Source: Nitrospira sp.
GTDB lineage: Bacteria; Nitrospirota; Nitrospiria; Nitrospirales; Nitrospiraceae
NCBI GenBank assembly: GCA_016873435.1
Contig: VGXF01000011.1
Span: forward strand, 1-57,312
Length of the DNA stretch: 57,312 nt
Reading direction: 5' to 3'
Position numbers and translations under genes: made by a program
Shown here: positions 16,858-24,910 of the stretch, one piece after another
How positions within the stretch are numbered: the stretch's first letter is position 1
Layout of the letters: every line of letters starts with the position of its first letter
Notes under the pieces: generated by a model
What the model was told of the DNA's origin: nothing
The model's database searches: none
The model's input: only the letters and a program-made list of their open reading frames with translations

Positions 16858-18319
16858 ATTCGCTCGTTTGCCCGTTGACGGTTGACGTGCCAGTCGGTTG
16901 GCAGGCTGCGTGATACGCGTCGCGCAATTTGGCGGCCTCCCGCTGCACCGTGTCTATGGCCGCAGGCAGCACGTCGCAGACAAATGCGACGAAACGGGTG
17001 ATTTTGAGCAGGAAGAAATCGTAGGACTCCTCCGCCTTGCGCCTGCGCCCTCGCTCGTCGGCGCACGGGTCGCGGAACCAGAACCAGACAAAAGCACGGA
17101 CATCCACGCCCGCCCCATCCAGCAGGCGGCAGGCTTCCGGAAACATATCCTGGACAGCCCCGCCCCACTCCAGAATTTCGTGCGGAAGATAATGGTTCAC
17201 ATACAACGGGAGATTCGCCGCCTCCCCGCCGAGCACCGGCAGGCCAGCGGTCGTCTGTCCCGTTACGATCTGCGCGTACCGCTCGTACTGCTCCGTCAGA
17301 ATCTCCGCGTCCGTGACCAAAGCCATGGTGTGCTGAGAAGGAACTGCACCCGCTGGCTGTTCGTACGGGACAACCCTTTTCCCGAATTGCTCGCGCGTCC
17401 GTGCAAATTCTTCAACAATCGTTGGAATGGGCTTCGTATCCACTTCCAGCGCCACCCCCTTTAGATGCGTTAGCCCCTTGTGATCGAGCACCTGCGCCAG
17501 CATATCCGTGAGTACTTCCGGAATGGGCTCGCCGTGGGCATCGAGCCATAGGGGCAGCTCACCAGCAGCGTGCCGGGCGGGCACGCTTGGGTGGAGCGCC
17601 AGTCCAGCTATGTGGATCTCGATCACCCGCTCGAGCGGTAACGCATCCAGAAACTCGGCCAGGAATTGCTCGACCGAACGGTGTCGCCAGGCCCCCGTGT
17701 AGCGATAGACCGTCCAGACATGGCCGACATCCAGCACGACGCCACAGGGCGTCTGCGCTGTCACCAGGCGAAAATACTCCGGCATGGAAAGATCGCCAAA
17801 TCCAATATAGGTCAGCGGCGGCGTCTCCAACAAAAACAGCGGCCCCATTCCATCGCGTCCATCGCGGTCCAGCCGCTGCTGCGCCCGAGCAATGTTCTCC
17901 GCCGTCACCCCCGCGCTCGCGCGCGTGAAGAGCGCGGGCAGATAGGTCCCGAAGGTGTAGCCCGCCATCTGCTTGGCCGCGCACTCGTGATTGAGCCAGT
18001 GGCTGCCAAGGATGGCGAGCTGGTCGGCCGCGTCGTTGAGATCGGCGGCGAAGGGCGCCACCCGTTCGGGATACGGCTGTGTCACCCAAAGTCCTTCGGC
18101 ATGGTACGCGAACAGCACGTCAGGCAGGCGACGACGGACCGATTCGAGCGCGCCTGGCGCCGCTTTGAAGATTTCGAAATAGCCACCAGGCAGTCCGCGC
18201 CGGTCCAGGGCCTCAACCAGTTCGAAGAGGTCGGGCTGGTAGACGTCTACAGACAGACCGAGTCCGTGATGCGGAATACGTCCAGCCCGCTCATGAAACT
18301 GCTGTGCGATTGTGTTCAT
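16841..18319 (-). CDS. DUF692/MNIO-family iron oxidative enzyme fused to a partner-like domain
   Basis: Protein of 492 residues. The first ~310 carry DUF692 (multinuclear non-heme iron-dependent oxidative enzyme) motifs in order: AYHAEGLW, LNHECAAKQM, LLETPPL, LDVGHVW, IHIAGLAL, LDAHGEPIP and ALEVD, which supply the histidine, glutamate and aspartate iron ligands. Such enzymes, like MbnB and TglH, oxidise cysteines of peptide substrates with a partner protein. The remaining ~170 residues, with YAQIVTG, LPLYVNHYLPH and MFPEACRLLDG, resemble the N-terminal part of DUF2063/HvfC-type partners, so this may be an enzyme-partner fusion (inference). The ATG at 18319 is preferred over a GTG 13 codons earlier. 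No precursor peptide is adjacent; dus and maf follow. Confidence 0.8.
   Translation of the reverse strand: MNTIAQQFHERAGRIPHHGLGLSVDVYQPDLFELVEALDRRGLPGGYFEIFKAAPGALESVRRRLPDVLFAYHAEGLWVTQPYPERVAPFAADLNDAADQLAILGSHWLNHECAAKQMAGYTFGTYLPALFTRASAGVTAENIARAQQRLDRDGRDGMGPLFLLETPPLTYIGFGDLSMPEYFRLVTAQTPCGVVLDVGHVWTVYRYTGAWRHRSVEQFLAEFLDALPLERVIEIHIAGLALHPSVPARHAAGELPLWLDAHGEPIPEVLTDMLAQVLDHKGLTHLKGVALEVDTKPIPTIVEEFARTREQFGKRVVPYEQPAGAVPSQHTMALVTDAEILTEQYERYAQIVTGQTTAGLPVLGGEAANLPLYVNHYLPHEILEWGGAVQDMFPEACRLLDGAGVDVRAFVWFWFRDPCADERGRRRKAEESYDFFLLKITRFVAFVCDVLPAAIDTVQREAAKLRDAYHAACQPTGTSTVNGQTSEYVSCK
16874..16887. repeat. Heptad pair upstream of dus, inside the MNIO 3' end
   Basis: Perfect tandem GTTGACG x2 on the plus strand. 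On the coding strand the units continue as GGGCAAA and CGAGCGA almost to the dus ATG. Confidence 0.65.
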
Positions 18320-18400
18320 GTGTCGTGCTTGCGCAACACCGGTGGAAGAATACGGCACCCTGCGTCACTTTGACAAGCAAACAAGCCCTGTTTTGACCAC

Positions 18401-18415
18401 CTCCATGCAATGGAG
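18401..18415. promoter_or_regulatory. Short palindrome between divergent MNIO and LOG genes
   Basis: CTCCAT and ATGGAG flank a 3-base centre in the 108-base divergent spacer. Two copies of TTTGAC (near 18369 and 18391) also occur. It could be an operator or a small hairpin in the LOG leader; the GGAG is also the nearest Shine-Dalgarno-like sequence to the ATG at 18428, though spaced 12 bases away. Confidence 0.3.
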
Positions 18416-18427
18416 TAAGCTCCGCTC

Positions 18428-19504
18428 ATGACGGGTCCCTCTCCCGCACAAAAATCCTCGCGTGGGCACCCCGCGCTGACCAACGAACAAATTATTGAGC
18501 AGGTCCAGGCGCTGTTGGCGGCGCCCGCGGACGATCTGTCCAAAACACTGGTCCGGGAAATGCTCGCAACCGTGCTCCGCCTAAACGATCCGAGCTTCGA
18601 CACGCTCGACCTGAAAATTCTCAACCGCACGCTGCGCGAGTTGCGCTACGCCTTCAAAGTCTTCGGCCGATACCGCGACCGCCCCAAGGTCAGCATCTTC
18701 GGCTCCGCGCGTACGCGCCCGTGCGAGCCGGACTATCAGCTGGCCACCGAGTTCGGCAAACGAATCGTCGAGGCTGGCTACATGGTCATCACTGGTGCAG
18801 CTGATGGCATCATGGGCGCAGCGCAGGAAGGGGCTGGCCGCGAGCAGAGCTTCGGCGTCAACATCATGCTGCCTTTCGAACAGGGCACCAACGCAACGAT
18901 TACCGACGATCCCAAGCTCGTGACATTTAAATATTTCTTTACGCGCAAACTGATGTTTCTGAAGGAGGCGCAGGCCGTGGCGCTGTTTCCCGGTGGCTTC
19001 GGCACGCACGACGAGGGCTTTGAGGTGCTCACGCTGGTGCAGACCGGCAAGGCGCCGCCGCAGCCCATCGTCTGTCTCCACGTGCCCGGTAGCGACTACT
19101 GGCACGAGTGGAACCGGTTCGTGACCGGCCAGTTGCGTGCGCGCAAGCTGATCAACGACGAGGATACGGCGCTCTACAAAATCTTCACCTCGACCGAAGC
19201 TGCAGTCAACGAGATTGTCACGTTTTATCGCATCTACCATTCGCTCCGGTTCGTGGACCGCCGGCTCGTCCTGAGGCTTAAGCGGCGCTTAACGGACGGA
19301 CAAGTGAGCACGCTCAACACGGAATTCGCCGATCTGCTGGATGCGGGTGCATTTGAACAACGGGCGGCCTTCCCCGACGAGGCCGACGAGCCAGAACTGG
19401 CCGAGCTGCCGCGCCTCGCCTGTCGCTATCACCGCCGTCGCCCCGCTCGGCTCCGGCAGCTTATCGACCGGATCAATGGGTTCCCCGATCAGTCTGACGC
19501 ATGA
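18428..19504 (+). CDS. LOG-family (Rossmann) nucleotide-binding protein, long form
   Basis: Protein of 358 residues with a central LOG/lysine-decarboxylase-like Rossmann domain (about residues 95-270). It has SIFGSARTRP at the start of the fold, GAADGIMGAAQEGA, and the signature PGGFGTHDEGFE. Family members of known function are phosphoribohydrolases that cleave nucleoside monophosphates. The N-terminal ~90 residues (helical) and C-terminal ~90 residues (basic, with YHRRRPARLRQL) make it longer than the ~190-residue cytokinin-type enzymes, so it belongs to a different subgroup whose substrate I cannot name. Divergent from the MNIO gene. Confidence 0.82.
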   Translation: MTGPSPAQKSSRGHPALTNEQIIEQVQALLAAPADDLSKTLVREMLATVLRLNDPSFDTLDLKILNRTLRELRYAFKVFGRYRDRPKVSIFGSARTRPCEPDYQLATEFGKRIVEAGYMVITGAADGIMGAAQEGAGREQSFGVNIMLPFEQGTNATITDDPKLVTFKYFFTRKLMFLKEAQAVALFPGGFGTHDEGFEVLTLVQTGKAPPQPIVCLHVPGSDYWHEWNRFVTGQLRARKLINDEDTALYKIFTSTEAAVNEIVTFYRIYHSLRFVDRRLVLRLKRRLTDGQVSTLNTEFADLLDAGAFEQRAAFPDEADEPELAELPRLACRYHRRRPARLRQLIDRINGFPDQSDA

Positions 19505-19508
19505 ATGA

Positions 19509-19522
19509 TGACCGCTGACCGC
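19509..19522. repeat. Heptad pair after the LOG gene
   Basis: Perfect tandem TGACCGC x2 starting five bases after the LOG stop. Confidence 0.6.
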
Positions 19523-19569
19523 AGGAGGGAACGGCTTGCGCCGTCTCCTGTTATTCACCATTCATAGGT

Positions 19570-19583
19570 CCTCGTTCCTCGTT
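19570..19583. repeat. Heptad pair upstream of the DHH gene
   Basis: Perfect tandem CCTCGTT x2, followed by the related TACCGTC, in the 116-base spacer before 19621. Confidence 0.6.
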
Positions 19584-19620
19584 TACCGTCTCGACAACAA
19601 CGTGTTATGCTGCCTCTCTC

Positions 19621-20517
19621 ATGACGCTTGCTCCACACACCCCCCTCGCGCCCGACGTCGTGCTCTACCATGCCGAGTGCCTTGACGGATTCGGCGCGGC
19701 CTGGGCCATCTGGAAAAAATTTCCCACGGCCACCTTCATACCCGTGAAGCATGGCCTGCCGCCCCCGGACGGACTGGCCGGGAAACAGATCGTCATCGTG
19801 GATTTCAGCTACCCCCGTCCTATTCTCGAGAGTGTGGCCAAGGACGCCGCGAGCTTGCTGGTACTGGACCATCACATCACGGCGGAAAAAGCTCTGGCTG
19901 GCCTGCCTTATGCCCATTTCGATCAAAAAAAATCAGGCGCGGTGCTGGCCTGGGAATGGGCGCATCAGCAACCGGCGCCCCAACTCCTACTCTACGTCCA
20001 AGACAAGGACCTCTGGACCTGGGCGCTGCCGGGCAGCCGCGAGGTCAATGCCGCGCTCGCCGCTCATCCCTATGACTTCCGACTCTGGGACAGCTTTACG
20101 GAGGAGACACTGATCGCGGAAGGTCGCGCCATTTTGCGTTACGAGCACGAGATGATCAGCAAGCTGGTCAAGGGACTGGTGATGGTGAAGTTTCAGGGGA
20201 AGACCGTGCCCGCCGTGCAGAGCGCGATTCTCAGCAGCCAGATTGGCGAGCGGCTGTCAGGCCAGCATCCCTTCGTCATCATCTGGCACGATCGTGACGG
20301 CCGCCGCTACTTCAGCCTGCGCTCGCGCGGGGACGGACCAGATGTCGAGGCCATTGCCAAGCAATACGACGGCGGTGGGCATACGCACGCAGCGGGTTTC
20401 TCCATACCGCTCGGCGCGCACGCTCATGCACCGCTAGCTCCGCTGTCTCGACAACGCGTGCGACGCGGGAAGGCTGCCGTGCGACGTAAAAAGACGGGAG
20501 GGAAAAGAAAACACTAG
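19621..20517 (+). CDS. DHH-family phosphoesterase (NrnB-like)
   Basis: 298-residue phosphoesterase of the DHH superfamily. Metal-binding motifs are HAECLDGFGAAW near the start, VDFSYP, and the family-defining LDHH; the DHHA1-type C-terminal motif is GGGHTHAAGF. NrnB and related enzymes degrade short oligoribonucleotides or pAp; the exact substrate here is open. The C-terminus is a very basic tail (RRGKAAVRRKKTGGKRKH), suggesting nucleic-acid contact. It lies between the LOG and rhomboid genes with spacers of ordinary length. Confidence 0.85.
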   Translation: MTLAPHTPLAPDVVLYHAECLDGFGAAWAIWKKFPTATFIPVKHGLPPPDGLAGKQIVIVDFSYPRPILESVAKDAASLLVLDHHITAEKALAGLPYAHFDQKKSGAVLAWEWAHQQPAPQLLLYVQDKDLWTWALPGSREVNAALAAHPYDFRLWDSFTEETLIAEGRAILRYEHEMISKLVKGLVMVKFQGKTVPAVQSAILSSQIGERLSGQHPFVIIWHDRDGRRYFSLRSRGDGPDVEAIAKQYDGGGHTHAAGFSIPLGAHAHAPLAPLSRQRVRRGKAAVRRKKTGGKRKH

Positions 20518-20535
20518 TACGACACACAACTGTTC

Positions 20536-20563
20536 ACTTCAAACTTCCTGCTTCATGCTTGAT
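20536..20563. repeat. Degenerate heptad tract before the rhomboid gene
   Basis: Units ACTTCAA, ACTTCCT, GCTTCAT and GCTTGAT are in exact register and end two bases before the ATG at 20566. CTT recurs at the same place in each unit. Confidence 0.8.
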
Positions 20564-20565
20564 TT

Positions 20566-21288
20566 ATGATTCCGCTCTACGACGACAACTCGACCGAGAT
20601 CAACCCGATCGTCACGATCGCGCTGATCGTCATGTGCTCCCTGGTCTTTCTCTACCAAGCTGCCTTGCCTGATAAAATCGGCGAAGACTTTGTCTTGCAC
20701 TATGGCGCAATTCCTGCCGCGATCTTTGGGCACGAGAAAACGATGCCGGATATCGATGTTGGATTTCCCGCTTCTCTTGCACTTTTCACGAGCATGTTCC
20801 TGCACGGTGGCTGGATGCACCTGATCGGCAACATGCTCTATCTTTGGATCTTCGGAAACAACATTGAAGACGTGATGGGACACGTGAAATTTGTCATTTT
20901 CTACATCTCCTGCGGCGTGATCGCGGCTATGAGCCACGCGCTGACCGATCCTGCGTCGGGCGTGCCGATGGTTGGCGCGAGCGGCGCCATCTCTGGCGTG
21001 CTCGGCGCCTATCTGTTACTGTTTCCGCGGGCGCAGGTGCTGGTGCTCATTCCCCTGGGCATCTTCACGCGCACGATGTATGTGCCGGCCGGGATCGTGC
21101 TCGGCTTCTGGTTCGTGCTGCAACTGCTGAGCGGCGGGATGAGCCTGGGACAGGGTGGCGGAGGCGTGGCGTGGTTCGCGCACGTGGGCGGCTTCGTCGC
21201 GGGCATGGTATTGATCGGATTGTTCAAGGATCCCTCCGTGCGGTTCTTCGCGCCCGCGCGGCAGCGGGGCTGGCAGCGCTGGGACTGA
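20566..21288 (+). CDS. Rhomboid-family intramembrane serine protease
   Basis: Six-helix membrane protease, 240 residues. The loop and helix motif HGGWMHLIGNMLYLWIFG, the nucleophile serine in GASGAISG and the catalytic histidine in HVGGFVAG are all present, so it should be active. It cleaves membrane-protein substrates inside the bilayer; the substrate is unknown. A loop of about 20 residues after helix 1 (LPDKIGEDFVLHYGAIPAAI) is typical of the bacterial subgroup. No Shine-Dalgarno precedes the ATG; a heptad tract does. Confidence 0.92.
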   Translation: MIPLYDDNSTEINPIVTIALIVMCSLVFLYQAALPDKIGEDFVLHYGAIPAAIFGHEKTMPDIDVGFPASLALFTSMFLHGGWMHLIGNMLYLWIFGNNIEDVMGHVKFVIFYISCGVIAAMSHALTDPASGVPMVGASGAISGVLGAYLLLFPRAQVLVLIPLGIFTRTMYVPAGIVLGFWFVLQLLSGGMSLGQGGGGVAWFAHVGGFVAGMVLIGLFKDPSVRFFAPARQRGWQRWD

Positions 21289-21300
21289 AAAGCGCGCGGG

Positions 21301-21317
21301 GCAAGATGGCCTCTTGC
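21301..21317. terminator. Small hairpin between convergent rhomboid and purK genes
   Basis: Perfect 6-bp inverted repeat GCAAGA/TCTTGC with a 5-base loop in the 75-base convergent spacer; flanking GGG and CCC could lengthen the stem with bulges. No strong T tract follows, so the terminator role is tentative. Confidence 0.4.
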
Positions 21318-21363
21318 TCCTGCCCGCTTGAAGCGATTTGTCCGTATCCGTCGTGCGGCCTTT

Positions 21364-22482
21364 TCAACCAAGCATCTGCGTAAGGGTGTCCGCCGATGTC
21401 CGTGCAGCATCAGCGGTCATCCCCAAGAACGTCACGTGCCCCATTTTTCGACTGGGACGGACGGATTTTTTCCCGTAGATGTGCAGCTTGGCGCCAGCAT
21501 CTCGGAGAAATGTTTTAATCTTTGCGTCGGTCGTGGCTTTTGTAAAATTCTCGCCGATCAAATTCACCATCACAGTCTGATGCGTCAGTTTCGTCTCGCC
21601 CAGCGGCAGACCACAGACCGCTCGCACTTGCTGCTCAAACTGTGAGACGGTGCAGGCATCGAGCGTATAGTGCCCAGAGTTATGTGGGCGCGGGGCCACC
21701 TCATTGACGAACAGCCGGCCATCTTTCATCAGGAACAGCTCCACACAGAAGACGCCAATTCCATTGAGTGCGTCAACGACTGACCCTGCCAGGGCCGCGG
21801 CCCTCGTTGCAGTTTTGTCGTCAATGCCTGCTGGCACGCGGGTCGTTTTTAGAATGCCGTCTTCGTGGACGTTTTCGACGACCGGATAGAGCCGTCGATC
21901 CCCATCTGCTCCCCGCACCACCAGCACCGAGAGTTCTTTTTCGAACGGCAGAAACTGTTCGATGATCCACCGCGGCTGTGGTTGCCCCTTCAGCTCCTGC
22001 TGGACACGGCGGACATCATCCTGAGAGGACAGTCGCCACTGGCCCTTACCGTCATAGCCCAGCGTGGCGGTCTTGCAGAGCGCGGGGAAACCGATAGCAT
22101 CTGGCACGGTCAATTCATCCAGCGACGTCACGGCCTGAAACGGGGCAACGGGAATCTTCTTGCCGGCCAGAAAGGTTTTCTGCTGGAGACGATTTTGGAT
22201 GACCTGCAGAATACGGGCGGATGGATGAACGGGCATCCTCTGCTCCAGCGCCTGCACCGTGGCGATGGGAATGTTTTCCCATTCATAGGTCGCGGCACTG
22301 ATCGCAGCTGAAAATGTGTCGAGTGCGGTTTGATCGGTCAGCGGCGCGGCGAGCGGCAGGTCGCCCAGCTTCAATGCGGGGGCATCGGCGTCCGGGTCCC
22401 AGACAGCTACACGATAGCCAAGCGTTTTGGCCGCCGCCGTGAAGAAAGCCCCAAGCTGGCCGCCGCCGAGGATGCCAAGCAT
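21364..22482 (-). CDS. purK: 5-(carboxyamino)imidazole ribonucleotide synthase PurK
   Basis: ATP-grasp enzyme that carboxylates aminoimidazole ribonucleotide with bicarbonate in purine synthesis, about 372 residues from the ATG at 22482. It starts MLGILGGGQLG, as the family does. It also has the ATP-grasp segments KTATLGYDGKGQ, WIIEQFLPFEKELS and FVNEVAPRPHNSGHYT. An in-frame ATG at 22542 would add 20 residues, but those codons are a heptad-repeat tract like the ones that abut other start codons, so I prefer the shorter form; GGGGGA about 11 bases before 22542 keeps the longer form possible. purE lies directly upstream. Confidence 0.92.
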   Translation of the reverse strand: MLGILGGGQLGAFFTAAAKTLGYRVAVWDPDADAPALKLGDLPLAAPLTDQTALDTFSAAISAATYEWENIPIATVQALEQRMPVHPSARILQVIQNRLQQKTFLAGKKIPVAPFQAVTSLDELTVPDAIGFPALCKTATLGYDGKGQWRLSSQDDVRRVQQELKGQPQPRWIIEQFLPFEKELSVLVVRGADGDRRLYPVVENVHEDGILKTTRVPAGIDDKTATRAAALAGSVVDALNGIGVFCVELFLMKDGRLFVNEVAPRPHNSGHYTLDACTVSQFEQQVRAVCGLPLGETKLTHQTVMVNLIGENFTKATTDAKIKTFLRDAGAKLHIYGKKSVRPSRKMGHVTFLGMTADAARTSADTLTQMLG

Positions 22483-22500
22483 GGCACCGGGGTGTATCGC

Positions 22501-22535
22501 GTGATGCGTGAACCGTGCAGCGTCAGGCGTAGGGG
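22501..22535. repeat. Degenerate heptad tract before purK
   Basis: Units GTGATGC, GTGAACC, GTGCAGC, GTCAGGC and GTAGGGG at an exact 7-base period on the plus strand. On the purK strand they read as units ending in AC and continue to near the ATG at 22482. Confidence 0.8.
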
Positions 22536-22568
22536 AACTCATCGCCGGGTCTTTCCCCCTTTATCCCG

Positions 22569-23084
22569 CTACCCCTTATATTCAGGAGACGATTCGAGGG
22601 CAGCTTTCGTCTGTGCGGCGCGGAACTTGATTAGCCGCTCGCGAATGGTGCGGTTGCGGCCGGCGAGAATCTGCGCCGCCAAGAGACCGGCGTTTTCCGC
22701 ACCTCCGATGGCCACGGTGGCGACAGGAATGCCCTTGGGCATCTGAACAATGGAAAGCAACGAATCCAGGCCACGGAGATTTTCAGTCGGCACCGGCACG
22801 CCGATCACGGGCAGATGCGTCTTGGCCGCCAGCATGCCCGGCAGATGCGCCGCGCCGCCGGCACCGGCGATGATCACGGCGAGACCGCGCCCTTCCGCTT
22901 GTTCCGCATATGTGAAGAGCCGGTCCGGCGTGCGATGGGCGGAGACGACGCGCAGTTCGTTGGGGATGCCCAGTTGGTTGAGGACCGCCACGGCTTTTTC
23001 GAGGACGGGGAAATCCGTCTTACTGCCGCCAACGATGCCAACGACCGGCTTATTCGCCGTCTTGCCCGTCCGCCGTACCGCCAT
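22569..23084 (-). CDS. purE: N5-carboxyaminoimidazole ribonucleotide mutase PurE
   Basis: Class I PurE, 171 residues, which converts N5-CAIR to CAIR after PurK. It has [14 protein letters not shown], the active-site [11 protein letters not shown] and [14 protein letters not shown]. The serine-aspartate of the usual GSxSD motif is replaced by SKTD, which keeps the aspartate. The C-terminal 40 residues are helical, as in bacterial PurE octamers. It precedes purK on the same strand, giving the standard purEK pair. Confidence 0.95.
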   Translation of the reverse strand: MAVRRTGKTANKPVVGIVGGSKTDFPVLEKAVAVLNQLGIPNELRVVSAHRTPDRLFTYAEQAEGRGLAVIIAGAGGAAHLPGMLAAKTHLPVIGVPVPTENLRGLDSLLSIVQMPKGIPVATVAIGGAENAGLLAAQILAGRNRTIRERLIKFRAAQTKAALESSPEYKG

Positions 23085-23112
23085 TGCCTCCCCCTAACGA
23101 GATCCCAAAATG

Positions 23113-23133
23113 GTTAGTGATTTACGATCCATG
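23113..23133. repeat. Short heptad tract upstream of purE
   Basis: GTTAGTG, ATTTACG and ATCCATG in register, in the purE/export-cluster divergent spacer (23085-23362). The rest of this 278-base spacer shows only the promoter listed next. Confidence 0.5.
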
Positions 23134-23289
23134 CCCGACGGTGCCGTGCTCTTTCCTGTCTGCGCCTGCCGTCCCCCATGAACCAGAGCCCATCGTGTTC
23201 GCCGTCTCGGGAGCCCCACCTTATCGTTGTCGCCCTTCGAGGTCAAGTTTGCCGTCAAGCTTTGTGCGCAACCAGAATTTGCCCGCAAT

Positions 23290-23318
23290 TTGACGGACTT
23301 GGGATATTCCCGTATGAT
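23290..23318 (+). promoter_or_regulatory. Sigma-70-type promoter of the export cluster
   Basis: TTGACG (23290-23295), a 17-base spacer and TATGAT (23313-23318), 45 bases before the adaptor-protein ATG. Each box differs from the consensus by one base. Confidence 0.65.
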
Positions 23319-23362
23319 AAAAAGAAATAGGGTTGCGTGGAGACAGGGGCACAGGAACTACC

Positions 23363-24805
23363 ATGCCGTTCTTCATCGAACGATTTGCCGAAACCCTCAA
23401 AGGCAGCAGCGCGGTCGAGTCAACCGGCTTGGAGCCGCTGCTGACCATTGACGATCTGGCGACATCGCGGAAATTGCAGGCTTGGGAGATGGCGCAGATT
23501 CCCGAGTATCTGCGATCCTGGTCCCGCAAGGCCATCCGCATTCTCAGCATCTTTTTCCTCGCCCTCGCGTTCGCGCCTTGGACCCAGACCGTCACGGCCA
23601 GAGGACAACTCTCCGCCTACTCGCCCTACGAGCGTCCGCAGGACATCGAGGCCCAGATCACCGGCCGCATCAAGAAATGGCACGTCCTCGAAGGCGTGCG
23701 CGTCAAGCAGGGCGAGCTGATTCTCGAGTTGGCCGACATCGATCCGAATTTCATGGCGCCGGAACTGCTGGCGCTCATGGAGCAGCAGAAGGTCGCGCTG
23801 GAAACCAAACGCAAGGCGGCGATCGACCGCGCGGCGCAACTCGAAAAACGCATCACCGAAATGGAAAACCTCGTCAAAGCGGCCGTCCCCTCCGCCGAAG
23901 CGCGTGTCGTGGAGGCGGAGAACAAGGTCCGCGCCGCCGAGCAGCGTATCGTCGCCGCCAAGATCGCCTACGACACGGCCGAATTGAACGTGGACCGGCA
24001 CCGACAACTGGTCACGCGGGGGCTGGTGTCCCAACGTGAACTGGAAGTCACGATTCAGGCGGCGATCGCCAGCAAGGCGGAACTCAAGGCCGCCGAAGCG
24101 CAACTCAAGGAAGCGCAGCAGCACATGAAGGCATTGAGCTTCGGCCGCGACCAGATCAGTGCGGAGGTGCTGCAGCAACTGCTGAACGCGGAGGGGCAGC
24201 GCGCCGGCGCCCTCGCCGACGCCAGCCACGCGGCCGACGAACTGGCGCGGGTGAGCCTGAACCTGTCCAATGCGACCCAGCGTCGCCTCTATAGCCGCAT
24301 CACAGCGCCGACCGACGGCACCGTGGTGAAGATGGCGGAGGTCGGTCCGGGCGAAACGATCCGGCAGGGCGACAAGCTGGTCAAGATCTCTCCGATCAGC
24401 TCGGACAAGGCGGTGGAAATGACGGCGGAAGGCCTCGACGCCCCGCTGCTCAACCCCGGCCGAAAAGTCCGCCTGCTCTTTTACGGCATTCCGGCCATTC
24501 CGCTCCCCGCCTGGCCCGAACTGATGGCTGGCACGTTCGGCGGCATCATCAAGGTGGTGGATCAGGTGGACGACGGCAAGGGTAATTTCCGGTTCTGGGT
24601 CGTGCCGGACCCGGACGACCGCCCCTGGCCGGACCAATCCCACGTCCGGCAGGGCACCAAGGTTATGGGCTGGGTGCTCCTAAACCGCGTGCCGCTCTGG
24701 TACGAGCTGTGGCGCCGGTTCAACCTGTTCCCGCCGGACTATCAGGAAGGACCTCCGTCTCTCATGGACACCCTGCTGCCCAAGGCGGGACGGGGCGCGA
24801 AATAG
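23363..24805 (+). CDS. HlyD-like membrane fusion (adaptor) protein
   Basis: Periplasmic adaptor of 480 residues. A cytoplasmic N-terminal part (about 1-58) is followed by one membrane helix around residues 60-77 (ILSIFFLALAFAPW). Next come a lipoyl-like half (TGRIKKWHVLEGVRVKQGELI), a long alpha-helical hairpin of about 180 residues rich in A, E, K and Q, and the second lipoyl half (YSRITAPTDGTVVKM). The C-terminal 60 residues (LNRVPLWYELWRRF) are an unusual extension. AGGA lies seven bases before the ATG at 23363. With the TolC-like and ABC genes downstream it should bridge inner and outer membranes in an export machine. Confidence 0.88.
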   Translation: MPFFIERFAETLKGSSAVESTGLEPLLTIDDLATSRKLQAWEMAQIPEYLRSWSRKAIRILSIFFLALAFAPWTQTVTARGQLSAYSPYERPQDIEAQITGRIKKWHVLEGVRVKQGELILELADIDPNFMAPELLALMEQQKVALETKRKAAIDRAAQLEKRITEMENLVKAAVPSAEARVVEAENKVRAAEQRIVAAKIAYDTAELNVDRHRQLVTRGLVSQRELEVTIQAAIASKAELKAAEAQLKEAQQHMKALSFGRDQISAEVLQQLLNAEGQRAGALADASHAADELARVSLNLSNATQRRLYSRITAPTDGTVVKMAEVGPGETIRQGDKLVKISPISSDKAVEMTAEGLDAPLLNPGRKVRLLFYGIPAIPLPAWPELMAGTFGGIIKVVDQVDDGKGNFRFWVVPDPDDRPWPDQSHVRQGTKVMGWVLLNRVPLWYELWRRFNLFPPDYQEGPPSLMDTLLPKAGRGAK

Positions 24806-24910
24806 CCACGCACACGCCATCGCCACACCGTTGCCGAATCCGCCGATGGCGCACCGCCGTCGGATGCTCGTCATCATCGCAGTTGTCTGACGTCTAGAAT
24901 GGAGCCTGCC

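Noticed and set aside
15050-18358. Small Cys-rich precursor peptide gene for the MNIO enzyme
   Set aside because: I looked in the spacers around the gene on both strands and saw no short Cys-rich frame with a ribosome site.
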